Below, in pieces: positions 44,901 to 52,558 of a stretch of DNA of 61,500 nt. Numbering within the stretch: position 1 is the stretch's first letter; each line of letters starts with the position of its first letter. Source of the DNA: Ravibacter sp964562455. GTDB lineage: Bacteria; Bacteroidota; Bacteroidia; Cytophagales; Spirosomataceae. The position numbers and the translations under genes are program-made. The DNA is taken from positions 1 to 61,500 of the forward strand of contig CAZLTN010000024.1 of the NCBI GenBank assembly GCA_964562455.1, in the 5' to 3' direction. The notes under the pieces were generated by a model that worked only from the letters and a program-made list of their open reading frames with translations, ran no database searches and was not told where the DNA came from.

Positions 44901-46898
44901 AAGCTTCAGATCCCTGTAAGTGTAGCCAAGCACATCAGCCCGCACGAGCGTTCCGTCCAGCTTTGCATCAGCTCCTTTTATCGTAAGCCCGCTTCCCGAA
45001 AAATCTGCCCTGAGCGAGACTACCCCCAACTGATCTGCAGGCTGCATGAGGATGCGGCCTACATTCACTTCGCTCATCTCAAGGCTGCCGCTGTAGGATG
45101 CTCTGAGAGAATCCGTAATATTATAGAAATCACCGGCCAGGTTTACATTTCCCAGATCGGTAGCCAGCCCTGCATCTATTTTCAAAGCCTCCAGTGAGCC
45201 TTCAAGCTTCCCTTTTAAAGTCATTGCCGCCGGCAGCTCCAGCGAATCCGGCAGCACCCCCTTCGGAACGAGCGCCAGGATGTCGGCACGGCTTGCAGAA
45301 ATTTCCTGCACATCCAGGTTAAGGGCCATTTTATCCGTATCCGGCAGTCCTTTTATAGTTCCGGTGACAGCCATCCTCGTCGCTTCAGGCATTGTAAACT
45401 CCGCCTTTTCAATTTGCAGGTTATCTACTGTCCCTGTCAGGCGCGCATTCCCCTGAACAAATCCATCGGGCTTTTTATCGAACGGGGCAGTTTGTGCCAG
45501 ATCCGGCGCGAGCAGCAGCAGGTCTCTGAATCCGAGTTTGCTGTTGGTGAGGTTCAGCTCAATCCCGGCTTTTCCCGGATTATCGGCCAACTCCCCGGGA
45601 CTTGCGTAAGTCAGTTTAAGCCCGTTTCCCAAAGTAGAGTGCGGTGTAACGAACAACAGGTCTTTTAAAAATGCCTGGCGGGAGGTGTAGGCGAAACCTG
45701 CCGACAGCTCTTTGACATCAAACCCGCTTTTTTCTTCAAACCGGAGATCTTTCAATACTCCCGCCGTACTGTCGGCCGAAAAAATAAATTCGCTGATCTC
45801 ACCGCCGAAACCCTGTAAATGAAGATGTGAGAAATCAACTCCCTCAGGAGCCGGTTTCACATTTTCGTCATCATACCGGATTTCATTGTCCGACAAATCC
45901 AGCTTTCCCATCGCAATACGCCAACCGCCGGTATCTTCGGTATCGGCCGGTTTCGCTTCTGTTTCCTGTGCCGGTTTCTGTTCTTTGCTTTCAAAAAGTA
46001 CTATCGTTCTGGCTCCTTCTATGGAAAGCTCCTTTACACTTACGCTCTGCCCGTCGAGGTACACATGGTCGACCATCGCAAGCAATTTCGGAAAAGAAAG
46101 CTCGGTACTCATCCCGTTTACGGCGTCATTGTACGACACTTTTACATCGCGGAAATCAATATCACCGAGTTTAAGATCCAGTGTATCCGACGTTGCAGAA
46201 GGCGCTGCCTGAGGCAGGCCCAGGTCGGCAGCTTCAAAAGTATGAAGCGACACCCCGGCGCCGGCCAGTTTTATGGCAGTAGGATGATAGCGGGAATAAG
46301 ACGGGTTAAACGCATCGAACCCGACACTCGCATCAGGGAGCTTCACATCGGCATCGATCCCGGAAGCATCGTCGTAGTAGCTCAGGTGCACCTGCCTGAT
46401 GAGGAGTTTATTCCAGCTCATGTCGAGCGGCGCCCCTGTGGTAGTATCCGCCGGGCTGTCGGAAGAAAAAGCATCGACGATAAACTGGTAATTGAAATCC
46501 TTATCAGGGGCTTTCCGGTATACTTTACCGCGTACTCCCTCCAGCACTACCTGGTCTATCGCTATTCTTCCCCTGAGCACACCCCACATATCGACTCCGG
46601 CCTGCAGCTTACGGGCTGCCAGCAGCGTATCACCCTTGAGATCTTCTATGTATACATTTTCGATACCCAGCTCTTTAGGCCATTGCAGACGTATATGGCC
46701 TATTTCAATTCTGGTATCCAGCTTCTTCTTCAGGTACCTGTTCACCTGTGAGGTCATAAACTGCTGTCCCGACGGCGTCATCAATACAAACAACACAACT
46801 CCTGCAAGGAGCAGCAGCGTCAGTAGTAAAATAAGAAGTATGGATACTATTCTTTTCAAAAAGACCGGCTGAATTGAAGGTTTCTGTGCTCTGCGCAC
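41937..46898 (-). CDS. tamB: Translocation and assembly module protein TamB
   Basis: A 1653-aa inner-membrane-anchored, periplasm-spanning protein (GTG start; one N-terminal helix at about 14-35, SILLILLLTLLLLAGVVLFVL). AsmA-like start (TRIEIGHIRLQWPKELGIENVYI), then a long run of beta-rich repeats (groove of the VPS13/TamB type), and the conserved C-terminal TamB domain (about 1250-1653: EGAYELTFEILKKQFLIRKGSQLIWSG and LLLNKFMA). Such proteins bridge the periplasm and work with TamA/TamL, and are also implicated in phospholipid transport. Upstream of tamL in one operon. Confidence 0.93.
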   Translation of the reverse strand: MRRAQKPSIQPVFLKRIVSILLILLLTLLLLAGVVLFVLMTPSGQQFMTSQVNRYLKKKLDTRIEIGHIRLQWPKELGIENVYIEDLKGDTLLAARKLQAGVDMWGVLRGRIAIDQVVLEGVRGKVYRKAPDKDFNYQFIVDAFSSDSPADTTTGAPLDMSWNKLLIRQVHLSYYDDASGIDADVKLPDASVGFDAFNPSYSRYHPTAIKLAGAGVSLHTFEAADLGLPQAAPSATSDTLDLKLGDIDFRDVKVSYNDAVNGMSTELSFPKLLAMVDHVYLDGQSVSVKELSIEGARTIVLFESKEQKPAQETEAKPADTEDTGGWRIAMGKLDLSDNEIRYDDENVKPAPEGVDFSHLHLQGFGGEISEFIFSADSTAGVLKDLRFEEKSGFDVKELSAGFAYTSRQAFLKDLLFVTPHSTLGNGLKLTYASPGELADNPGKAGIELNLTNSKLGFRDLLLLAPDLAQTAPFDKKPDGFVQGNARLTGTVDNLQIEKAEFTMPEATRMAVTGTIKGLPDTDKMALNLDVQEISASRADILALVPKGVLPDSLELPAAMTLKGKLEGSLEALKIDAGLATDLGNVNLAGDFYNITDSLRASYSGSLEMSEVNVGRILMQPADQLGVVSLRADFSGSGLTIKGADAKLDGTLVRADVLGYTYRDLKLSGNIQNGLAGFRASMDDPNADLQIQGKADLNGEYPSVNMEAGIRRLDLNKLNLYADSISLAGNFSVNLSSSNPDNPLGTLSGTEVVLENRGEKIPLGNVRLDMTNEGGEKNLKLESPFANATMKGTYDYTAIGKILTAEIDRYIQLSDTLVPVPDKPYSIELAGYLTGHDALKAFVPGLTGMERVNFSAKLSNTADTTIGLIVNAPKTVYDSTSITGMLLKVAGDGKNLDYNANVEEVLAGNFRVRNLSLAGNAAGNRANARLTVKDSVQKDQHAVGIGLRKDNDAFVMNLQNRILMNYRPWRTDSTGYIRYGKDGVLVKDFTLFRNRSREKLTINSVGDTDGAAPYPNGPIRIVADSVAIGAIVEMITRDPKLVSGRLDGDIHIRDYMGEAPAFKGDVSVADLEVQEVPMGDFELKAANDRSKIIDLIMSLKGEHNDLGLEGKYRSGNAEPFDFKLDMSRLDAKMIEAFSFGELTEGTGGLSGNLSIQGSTENPKLNGEIGLKDLAFRVKQIGGRYIFEDNRIVFKAPEMQLNNFAILDTLGQKLQINGTVSLNNIPEVGYNLKITSDRFMLLNASRKDNDLVYGKVFAAANLSVKGRGSGSVVDGSVKIQKGSDATLILPDNDGAVNRGDGVVEFVTRREEEMGQEESKEPAVVVDFASEMSLNIETDPEAEFTIVLDEMNGDNLKVRGNARLNTGLAPNGQLYLLGSYELEEGAYELTFEILKKQFLIRKGSQLIWSGDPMQAELDIVAVYGVQADPSAFSPTHYAYGKVPFNVLLRITGNLSNPRIAFDLEVDDKAGSALKNKIEDEQILSTFRNDPSEMNKQVFGLLLLNKFMAETSNVSFGGFNAEAIARQSVSKMLSDQLNNLASDLIKGVQLDFNLNSTTGTTGARTDLNVGLTKGFLNDRITVSVGRNFELENSGQSAQSSEIFDNIAVNYRVTRDGRYVFRAYRKNQFQTVLEGFIVETGVSFIVTLDYDRTKEFFK

Positions 46899-46904
46899 AA
46901 ACTA

Positions 46905-46936
46905 TAAAAAAACAGGGCGACGATCGGCCACCCTGT
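46905..46936 (-). terminator. Rho-independent terminator after the LolA-like gene
   Basis: On the minus strand ACAGGGTG...CGCCCTGT (arms 46931-46936 and 46912-46917, extended by a wobble and a G-C pair) is followed by seven T. It lies 15 bp after the LolA-like stop codon and just before the tamB start, so tamB-tamL probably has its own promoter. Confidence 0.72.
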
Positions 46937-46951
46937 CGTAAAAGTGTGTAT

Positions 46952-47680
46952 TTATCGCTTGAAAAGATCGGGATCTATCGCACCGTTTACCGTCAGTTGA
47001 GACGAAATAGAGTAGCTTGCCTTACGCTTGACCTCCTTTTGCTCTATTTTCGAAGGATAAAGGATCCCAAAATCGGATTTTACATAGTTGCTGTAATCGC
47101 TGATGATCTCTTCTCCCCCCGCCAGCAGCCTGGATTGAAGCAGCAGCCCCGTCGCATCGTCGAAAAGTAACGTATAGCGCCCCTCCCTGCTCTGAAGTTC
47201 TACTTTCTGAACCGCTTTCCCGTTGTATTTGTCCGGGCCTATAAGCGTGGCGATAAACCCTCTTTTCTTATAATCGTGAAATGGGGCAAGAAAATCATAA
47301 AGCTCGAGCTTCATATTTGCCTGTGCGTCGGTACTCAGGTTGCTTACCTGGTATTTCGTCACTTTATCCGAGCTCCCCAGGGGTACCTTCCTCCATGCAT
47401 CATTTCCTTTTATCCCGTATATAAAGCCCCTTCCTTTTATGATTTCGTTCTTGTAAAGCGCTGCATCCGCTAAAGACCCGCTTATTTCTGCATCATAGCT
47501 TGCCACATTGGTGGACGCATACTTGCGTTTAAAGCTGTATGTTTTGACCTGGTCCCATTTGCTTTTCCCACCGGTAGCTTCATAATACTTATTGAAAACA
47601 GTATCTACTGTTACGCTGTTTTGTCCGAAAGTAGTAATGGAAGCCGCCAGGAAAAAAAAGACTGCTGCAAGTATTCTCAT
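46952..47680 (-). CDS. LolA-like periplasmic protein (outer membrane lipoprotein-sorting protein type)
   Basis: A 242-aa exported protein (signal about 1-19, AASITTFGQ). The body is beta-rich and follows the pattern annotated as outer membrane lipoprotein-sorting protein in Bacteroidota: YYEATGGKSKWDQVKTYSF at the start, repeated amphipathic strands, and LLFDDATGLLLQSRL in the middle. A LolA/VioE-type fold would suit carriage of lipids or lipoproteins, but no assay-grade motif is visible and the function is open. It lies between sufB (upstream) and tamB. Confidence 0.65.
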   Translation of the reverse strand: MRILAAVFFFLAASITTFGQNSVTVDTVFNKYYEATGGKSKWDQVKTYSFKRKYASTNVASYDAEISGSLADAALYKNEIIKGRGFIYGIKGNDAWRKVPLGSSDKVTKYQVSNLSTDAQANMKLELYDFLAPFHDYKKRGFIATLIGPDKYNGKAVQKVELQSREGRYTLLFDDATGLLLQSRLLAGGEEIISDYSNYVKSDFGILYPSKIEQKEVKRKASYSISSQLTVNGAIDPDLFKR

Positions 47681-47817
47681 TGAATTAGCCGTTTGGTTAG
47701 TGATACGTTTTAACGTCGGAATCTAGTTATAAGACAACCGTCCCGGGTAAAGGTTTATTGTACTGGCTCAGGCTTATGTCAATTTTTTTGAGAGGAGAAT
47801 AATCCCTATAGGTATTT

Positions 47818-47891
47818 TTTACCACAGGGACACAGAGAAACACAGAGATCATGCTGTACAGTCTTTGTGCTCTTTGTGTCTCTGTGGTAAA
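47818..47891. terminator. CACAGAG-family inverted repeat downstream of sufB
   Basis: Left arm 47818-47847 (starts TTTACCACAGGGACACAGAG) and right arm 47863-47891 (ends TCTCTGTGGTAAA) pair imperfectly around a 15-base loop. It lies 14 bp past the sufB stop codon and is a probable terminator. The outer part, TTTACCACAG/CTGTGGTAAA, is shared with the element at 39455-39535. Confidence 0.7.
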
Positions 47892-47905
47892 TTAACGCAG
47901 AAAAA

Positions 47906-49399
47906 CTACCCTACGCTTCCTTCCAAGCTGATTTCCAGCAGCTTCTGCGCTTCGACGGCGAATTCCATCGGAAGTTGGTTCAAAACCTCTTTTGCATACC
48001 CGTTGATAATCAGGGCGACAGCCTGCTCGGTAGGTATCCCGCGCTGGTTACAGTAAAAAAGAATATCCTCACCGATCTTGGAAGTAGTCGCTTCGTGCTC
48101 TACAGTAGCGCTCGTATTGGCTACCTCAAGATAAGGAAAAGTATGGGCGCCGCATTTATCCCCCAGCAAAAGAGAATCGCACTGGGAAAAATTCCTGGCA
48201 TTTTCAGCCCGGCGCATAATATCGACCAGGCCGCGGTATGAATTCTGACTCCGGCCGGCGGATATCCCCTTGGAAACGATACGGCTCCTGGTATTCTTGC
48301 CCACGTGGATCATCTTCGTCCCGGTATCGGCCTGCTGCATGTTATTGGTTACGGCCACCGAATAAAATTCACCTATCGAATTATCTCCCTTCAATATTAC
48401 GGAGGGGTATTTCCAGGTAATTGCAGAACCCGTTTCTACCTGCGTCCAGGAGATCTTGGCAGATGCACCGTCGCAAATCCCTCTTTTGGTAACGAAATTA
48501 TAAATCCCGCCTTTCCCCTCCTTGTCGCCGGGGTACCAGTTCTGCACGGTCGAATATTTTACCTCCGCGCGTTCATGAGCAAAAATCTCTACCACCGCCG
48601 CATGGAGCTGGTTTTCGTCGCGCATCGGGGCAGTACAGCCTTCAAGATAGCTTACATAACTCCCGGCATCGCCGATAATGAGCGTGCGTTCAAACTGCCC
48701 CGTACCGGCGGCATTGATCCGGAAGTACGTAGACAGCTCCATCGGGCACCTTACTCCTTCCGGGATATAGACGAAAGATCCGTCGGAAAAAACAGCGGAA
48801 TTAAGCGCAGCATAGAAATTGTCTTTAGGCGGAACTACCGAACCGAGGTATTTTTTTACCAATTCGGGGTGCTCTTTGATCGCCTCTGTTATCGAACAGA
48901 AAATGATCCCTTTTTCATTAAGTTCCTTTTTAAACGTAGTGATTACCGATTCGGAATCCATCACCGCGTCCACTGCTACCTTCGGAGAGGTAACCGCGCT
49001 TTCGCCACCTTCCCCGGCTTCTTCCACTCCTGCAATCCTTTTCTGCTCGCTCAATGAAATACCCAGTCGCTCAAAAGTATTCCTGAGCTCGGGATCGATA
49101 TCGTCAAGGCTTTTGACAGTCTTTTTCTTTTTCGGCGCAGAGTAATATTTGATCGCCTGGAAATCGATGGGCGGATAATGCACATTGGGCCATTTCGGCT
49201 CGGTCATTTCCTTCCAGAGGCGGAACGCCTTCAGGCGCCACTCCAGCATCCACTCCGGTTCGTTTTTCTTGGCCGAAATAAAGCGGATAATATTTTCATC
49301 AAGACCCGGAGGCGCTTCGTCCGCCTCTATGTCCGTCACAAAACCGTATTTATATTCCGAACTGGTAATTTCTTCCAGCAATTCTACTTCCTTTCCCAT
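47906..49399 (-). CDS. sufB: Fe-S cluster assembly scaffold protein SufB
   Basis: A 497-aa SufB, full length for the family. Hallmarks include YIPEGVRCPMELSTYFRINA, GCTAPMRDENQLHAAVVEI, YSTVQNWYPGD, VTKRGICDGASAKISWTQVE, and the C-terminal EATTSKIGEDILFYCNQRG with the conserved Glu/Cys. It works with SufC and SufD to build Fe-S clusters in the cytoplasm. sufC, sufD and sufS are not next to it: downstream is the LolA-like gene and upstream, on the same strand, hldD. A -7 element lies about 100 bp before the start. Confidence 0.97.
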   Translation of the reverse strand: MGKEVELLEEITSSEYKYGFVTDIEADEAPPGLDENIIRFISAKKNEPEWMLEWRLKAFRLWKEMTEPKWPNVHYPPIDFQAIKYYSAPKKKKTVKSLDDIDPELRNTFERLGISLSEQKRIAGVEEAGEGGESAVTSPKVAVDAVMDSESVITTFKKELNEKGIIFCSITEAIKEHPELVKKYLGSVVPPKDNFYAALNSAVFSDGSFVYIPEGVRCPMELSTYFRINAAGTGQFERTLIIGDAGSYVSYLEGCTAPMRDENQLHAAVVEIFAHERAEVKYSTVQNWYPGDKEGKGGIYNFVTKRGICDGASAKISWTQVETGSAITWKYPSVILKGDNSIGEFYSVAVTNNMQQADTGTKMIHVGKNTRSRIVSKGISAGRSQNSYRGLVDIMRRAENARNFSQCDSLLLGDKCGAHTFPYLEVANTSATVEHEATTSKIGEDILFYCNQRGIPTEQAVALIINGYAKEVLNQLPMEFAVEAQKLLEISLEGSVG

Positions 49400-49502
49400 A
49401 AATATTGTTAGTGCGCTGTTTACTAAACGCTTCAGAAAAAATTAAAACTCCTGCTCTGACACAGGTAGAACAAAACCAAAACTGTTTGAGTTTGATTTGT
49501 TT

Positions 49503-49510
49503 CAAAAATA
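49503..49510 (-). promoter_or_regulatory. -7 element upstream of sufB
   Basis: On the minus strand TATTTTTG matches TAnnTTTG exactly, about 100 bp before the sufB start and just after the hldD stop. It suggests sufB has its own promoter with a leader of nearly 100 bases. Confidence 0.35.
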
Positions 49511-49529
49511 GCAAATAATTTGATTCAGA

Positions 49530-50495
49530 CTACCAGGTTTCCGAATCTTTGAGATAGCCGGTCACATAATCATGCACCCCGTCTTCCAGGGATGTAAACG
49601 GCTTTGTATAGCCTGCTGCCCTGAGCTTTTCCATTGCCGCCTCCGTGAAGTACTGGTACTTGTCCCGGATGTCGGCCGGTGTATCGACAAACTCGATCCG
49701 GGGTTCGACGCCCATCGCGCTGAAAGTATTGTTTACAAGGTCGAGAAAAGTCCTGGCGGTACCGCTGCCAAGGTTATAGATTCCCGACGGCTTACGCTCA
49801 TGCATGAGAAACAGGCACACGTCCGCAACGTCTTTAACATATACAAAATCACGTTTTTGCTCGCCATCCTTAAAATCGGGCCGGTGTGAACGGAACAGCT
49901 TCATGCCGCCCGTAGCCCTGATCTGGTTGAAAGCATGAAAAATCACGGATGCCATCCTTCCTTTGTGGTACTCGTTGGGACCATAGACATTAAAGAATTT
50001 CAGTCCTGCCCAGAAAAAAGGCTTCTCCTCCTGCCCCAGCGCCCATATATCAAACTCATTCTTGGAGTCTCCATAAGGGTTCAGCGGGTGCAAATCCGGG
50101 ATCAGGGATTCATCGTCTGCATACCCGAGCTCTCCCAATCCATAAGTAGCGGCAGATGAGGCGTATACCAGCGGTATCTGGTAGGCTACGCAACGTTTCC
50201 ATACCTCTTTCGAATAGCTGACATTGAGCCTGTCGAAGACAGACCGGTCAAATTCGGTCGTATCGGTACGGGCGCCGATATGGAAAATAAACTCTACTTC
50301 CTTGTGGTTGTTATCGAGCCACGAGAAAAAGTCATCCCTCTCCACTCTTTCCTTTACCGACTTCCCCTCCAGGTTCCGGAGTTTTTCTTCTTTCGAAAAA
50401 TCGTCGACTGCCACGATATGCCTGTATCCCTCTTCGTTTAACCTGGCTATCAGGCAACTTCCTATAAAACCGGCTGCTCCTGTTACTATTATCAT
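49530..50495 (-). CDS. hldD: ADP-L-glycero-D-manno-heptose-6-epimerase
   Basis: Start set at the ATG at 50495 (321 aa; MIIVTGAAGFIGS), where the Rossmann fold begins; the longer frame adds 48 residues with no homology and overlaps the promoter. It is a short-chain dehydrogenase/reductase-type epimerase: NAD(P)-binding GAAGFIGS, VYASSAATYG, the catalytic Tyr/Lys pair in NPYGDSKNEFD, and KFFNVYGPNEYHKG. It converts ADP-D-glycero- to ADP-L-glycero-manno-heptose for LPS core synthesis. Confidence 0.93.
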   Translation of the reverse strand: MIIVTGAAGFIGSCLIARLNEEGYRHIVAVDDFSKEEKLRNLEGKSVKERVERDDFFSWLDNNHKEVEFIFHIGARTDTTEFDRSVFDRLNVSYSKEVWKRCVAYQIPLVYASSAATYGLGELGYADDESLIPDLHPLNPYGDSKNEFDIWALGQEEKPFFWAGLKFFNVYGPNEYHKGRMASVIFHAFNQIRATGGMKLFRSHRPDFKDGEQKRDFVYVKDVADVCLFLMHERKPSGIYNLGSGTARTFLDLVNNTFSAMGVEPRIEFVDTPADIRDKYQYFTEAAMEKLRAAGYTKPFTSLEDGVHDYVTGYLKDSETW

Positions 50496-50531
50496 ATGTA
50501 TTTTACAAATCTCGTAAGTCAATATAAGCTG

Positions 50532-50539
50532 CAAAAGTA
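50532..50539 (-). promoter_or_regulatory. -7 element upstream of hldD
   Basis: On the minus strand TACTTTTG matches TAnnTTTG exactly, 36 bp before the hldD start codon. It supports the downstream ATG over the longer frame, whose N-terminal part would then lie upstream of the transcript. Confidence 0.45.
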
Positions 50540-50608
50540 GGAAAACTACGGAAATACATTTACTTTGTGTTGTTAACATCAGGTCAGTATCATCCAAAAA
50601 CCGCCCGT

Positions 50609-50734
50609 ATGACGAAGCCCGAAGACGGTTTACCTCCATTTGTAAGTAATTGGCGCCAGCTATATATACTGGTCATTGCTGTGCTTATTCTTTTAATCGC
50701 TTTGTTTTACTGGTTTACCGTAACGTTTGAATGA
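50609..50734 (+). CDS. 41-aa single-span membrane protein coupled to the symporter
   Basis: A 41-codon frame from ATG at 50609: a short polar N-terminus (MTKPEDGLPPFVSNW), then RQLY and one strongly hydrophobic helix (LVIAVLILLIALFYWF) and a short tail. Its TGA overlaps the ATG of the sodium:solute symporter by 4 bp (ATGA), so the two are translationally coupled. It is too short for most gene finders. By analogy with small subunits of other transporters it may assist or regulate the symporter; that is inference. I recognise no named family. Confidence 0.72.
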   Translation: MTKPEDGLPPFVSNWRQLYILVIAVLILLIALFYWFTVTFE

Positions 50735-52437
50735 ACTGGCTAGATTGGATTGTCCTGCTCCTGACCCTTGTTATCATCGTCGGCTACGGTATCTATCAGA
50801 GCAAGCGTGACACGACGATATCTTCCTACCTACTGGCCGACAGGTCGCTTCCCTGGTATCATATTACGCTCTCGGTAATGGCCACGCAGGCCAGTGCGAT
50901 CACCTTTCTGTCGGCGCCCGGCCAGGCCTATACCGACGGAATGCGCTTCGTACAGTTCTATTTCGGGCTTCCGCTCGCGATGGTAGTGCTCTGCATCACT
51001 TTCGTCCCGAAATTCCACAACCTCAACCTGGTAACTGCATACGAATTCCTTGAGAAAAGGTTCGATCTCAGGACCAGGAGCCTTACCTCTTTTCTTTTTC
51101 TTCTGCAGCGGGCGTTGTCGACCGGTCTTTCGATCTATGCTCCGGCACTCATCCTGTCATCTATCCTGGGTTGGGACATATTGCATACCAATATCCTCTC
51201 CGGTTCGGCCGTGCTGCTGTACACCGTTATAGGCGGCGCGCGGGCCTTGTCTTATACCCACTTGCTGCAAATGGGGATAGTTACCCTCGGTATGGCGGCG
51301 GCAGGGTACATGGTGGTCAGAATGCTGCCCTCGGAGGTTTCCTTTACCGATGCCCTGCACGTGGCCGGCAAAATGGGAAAAACCAACGTGATTGACTTTA
51401 CTTTCGATCTGAACAACCGCTACAATGTATGGTCGGGGCTCATCGGCGGCTTCTTTCTCCAGCTTTCCTACTTCGGAACCGACCAATCGCAGGTCGGGCG
51501 TTACCTTACCGGCAGCACCGTGGGGCAAAGCCGCCTGGGGCTGGCTATGAACGGACTGCTGAAAATACCGATGCAGTTTCTCATCCTCCTGGTAGGCGCC
51601 CTGGTATTTGCCTTCTATCAGTTTGTAACCCCACCGCTGCATTTCGACCGCCTTCCGGTACAAAAAATACAGGGCACGGAGTTTTCCGCCGCCTACCATG
51701 CACTCGAACAAAAGCATGAGCAGATGCAGCTTGCCAAGAGAGCGGAAGTGATGAAATTCAACGAAGCTCTTGATGCTAAGGACGAGGCTGCTATCGACGC
51801 ATCGCGGCAAGTGCTCTCCGCCTCTGAAAAGGAACTGCAGCAGCTCCGCAAAGAAGCCGGGAACCTGCTGACCGAGGCGACGGGCACCGCCGCCAACGAC
51901 GTCAATTATATTTTCCTCAGGTTCATTACCGATTATCTTCCGGCCGGGCTTGTAGGGCTTCTCATTGCCGTGATATTGCTGGCTTGTATGGGATCGGTCG
52001 CCTCTGCTTACCAGTCGCTGGCGTCGACTACCGTCGTGGACTTCTACAAGCGAATGTTTGCCAAAGACAAGCCTGAGCGGCACTACGTGATCGCGAGCAG
52101 GTGCGCTACATTGTTCTGGGGTATTTTTTGTATGATCGTAGCACAGTACGCTTCCCGCTTCGGAAGCATGATCGAAGCGGTAAATGTACTCGGGTCGCTG
52201 TTCTACGGTGTCATACTGGGCATTTTCCTCGTCGCTTTCTATTTCAAAAAAATAGGCGCCCGGGCTGTTTTCCTCGGTGCGCTTATAGGCGAGATCTTCG
52301 TCGTAATCAGCTATATGAAGGACCTGACCGCATTCCTGTGGCTCAACCTGATAGGATGCGTGCTCGTAATCGCCTTTGCCCGGATCATCGAGTCGGTGTG
52401 GCCCCAGGCTCCCAAACAATTAATAAATGGTGAGTAG
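50731..52437 (+). CDS. Sodium:solute symporter (SSS family)
   Basis: A 568-aa SSS transporter with about 13 transmembrane segments. Typical features: WLDWIVLLLTLVIIVGYG, then SLPWYHITLSVMATQASAITFLSAPG, and GGFFLQLSYFGTDQSQVGRYLTG. Residues about 310-391 form a charged, coiled-coil-like insert (ALEQKHEQMQLAKRAEVMKF and more) between membrane segments, not present in PutP/SGLT-type members. It takes up a sugar, acid or amino acid with Na+; the downstream LacI regulator and sugar-type genes favour a carbohydrate. It is coupled to the 41-aa protein upstream. Confidence 0.94.
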   Translation: MNWLDWIVLLLTLVIIVGYGIYQSKRDTTISSYLLADRSLPWYHITLSVMATQASAITFLSAPGQAYTDGMRFVQFYFGLPLAMVVLCITFVPKFHNLNLVTAYEFLEKRFDLRTRSLTSFLFLLQRALSTGLSIYAPALILSSILGWDILHTNILSGSAVLLYTVIGGARALSYTHLLQMGIVTLGMAAAGYMVVRMLPSEVSFTDALHVAGKMGKTNVIDFTFDLNNRYNVWSGLIGGFFLQLSYFGTDQSQVGRYLTGSTVGQSRLGLAMNGLLKIPMQFLILLVGALVFAFYQFVTPPLHFDRLPVQKIQGTEFSAAYHALEQKHEQMQLAKRAEVMKFNEALDAKDEAAIDASRQVLSASEKELQQLRKEAGNLLTEATGTAANDVNYIFLRFITDYLPAGLVGLLIAVILLACMGSVASAYQSLASTTVVDFYKRMFAKDKPERHYVIASRCATLFWGIFCMIVAQYASRFGSMIEAVNVLGSLFYGVILGIFLVAFYFKKIGARAVFLGALIGEIFVVISYMKDLTAFLWLNLIGCVLVIAFARIIESVWPQAPKQLINGE

Positions 52438-52493
52438 TTTTGACAGACCTTTGGCATCTTAACATTAAAGAGCATTCCAGGGAGCAGGCCGGA

Positions 52494-52517
52494 CCGGCGG
52501 CTATGCCGTACCGCCGG
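52494..52517. terminator. GC-rich hairpin after the symporter gene
   Basis: CCGGCGG (52494-52500) and CCGCCGG (52511-52517) pair around a 10-base loop 57 bp after the symporter stop. No U-tract follows, so it may be a weak or Rho-type stop before the LacI gene. Confidence 0.35.
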
Positions 52518-52558
52518 AAAGATAATCAGTACTAGTGTCCAAACCGTAAGCCCGTCTT

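Noticed and set aside
50496..50639. N-terminal extension of hldD
   Set aside because: The added 48 residues precede the Rossmann GxxGxxG motif, overlap a consensus -7 element and have no family match.
51157..52419. Long minus-strand reading frame (420 codons) opposite the symporter gene
   Set aside because: It mirrors the third-position GC pattern of the symporter, has no domain or membrane pattern, and the plus-strand gene is unmistakable.
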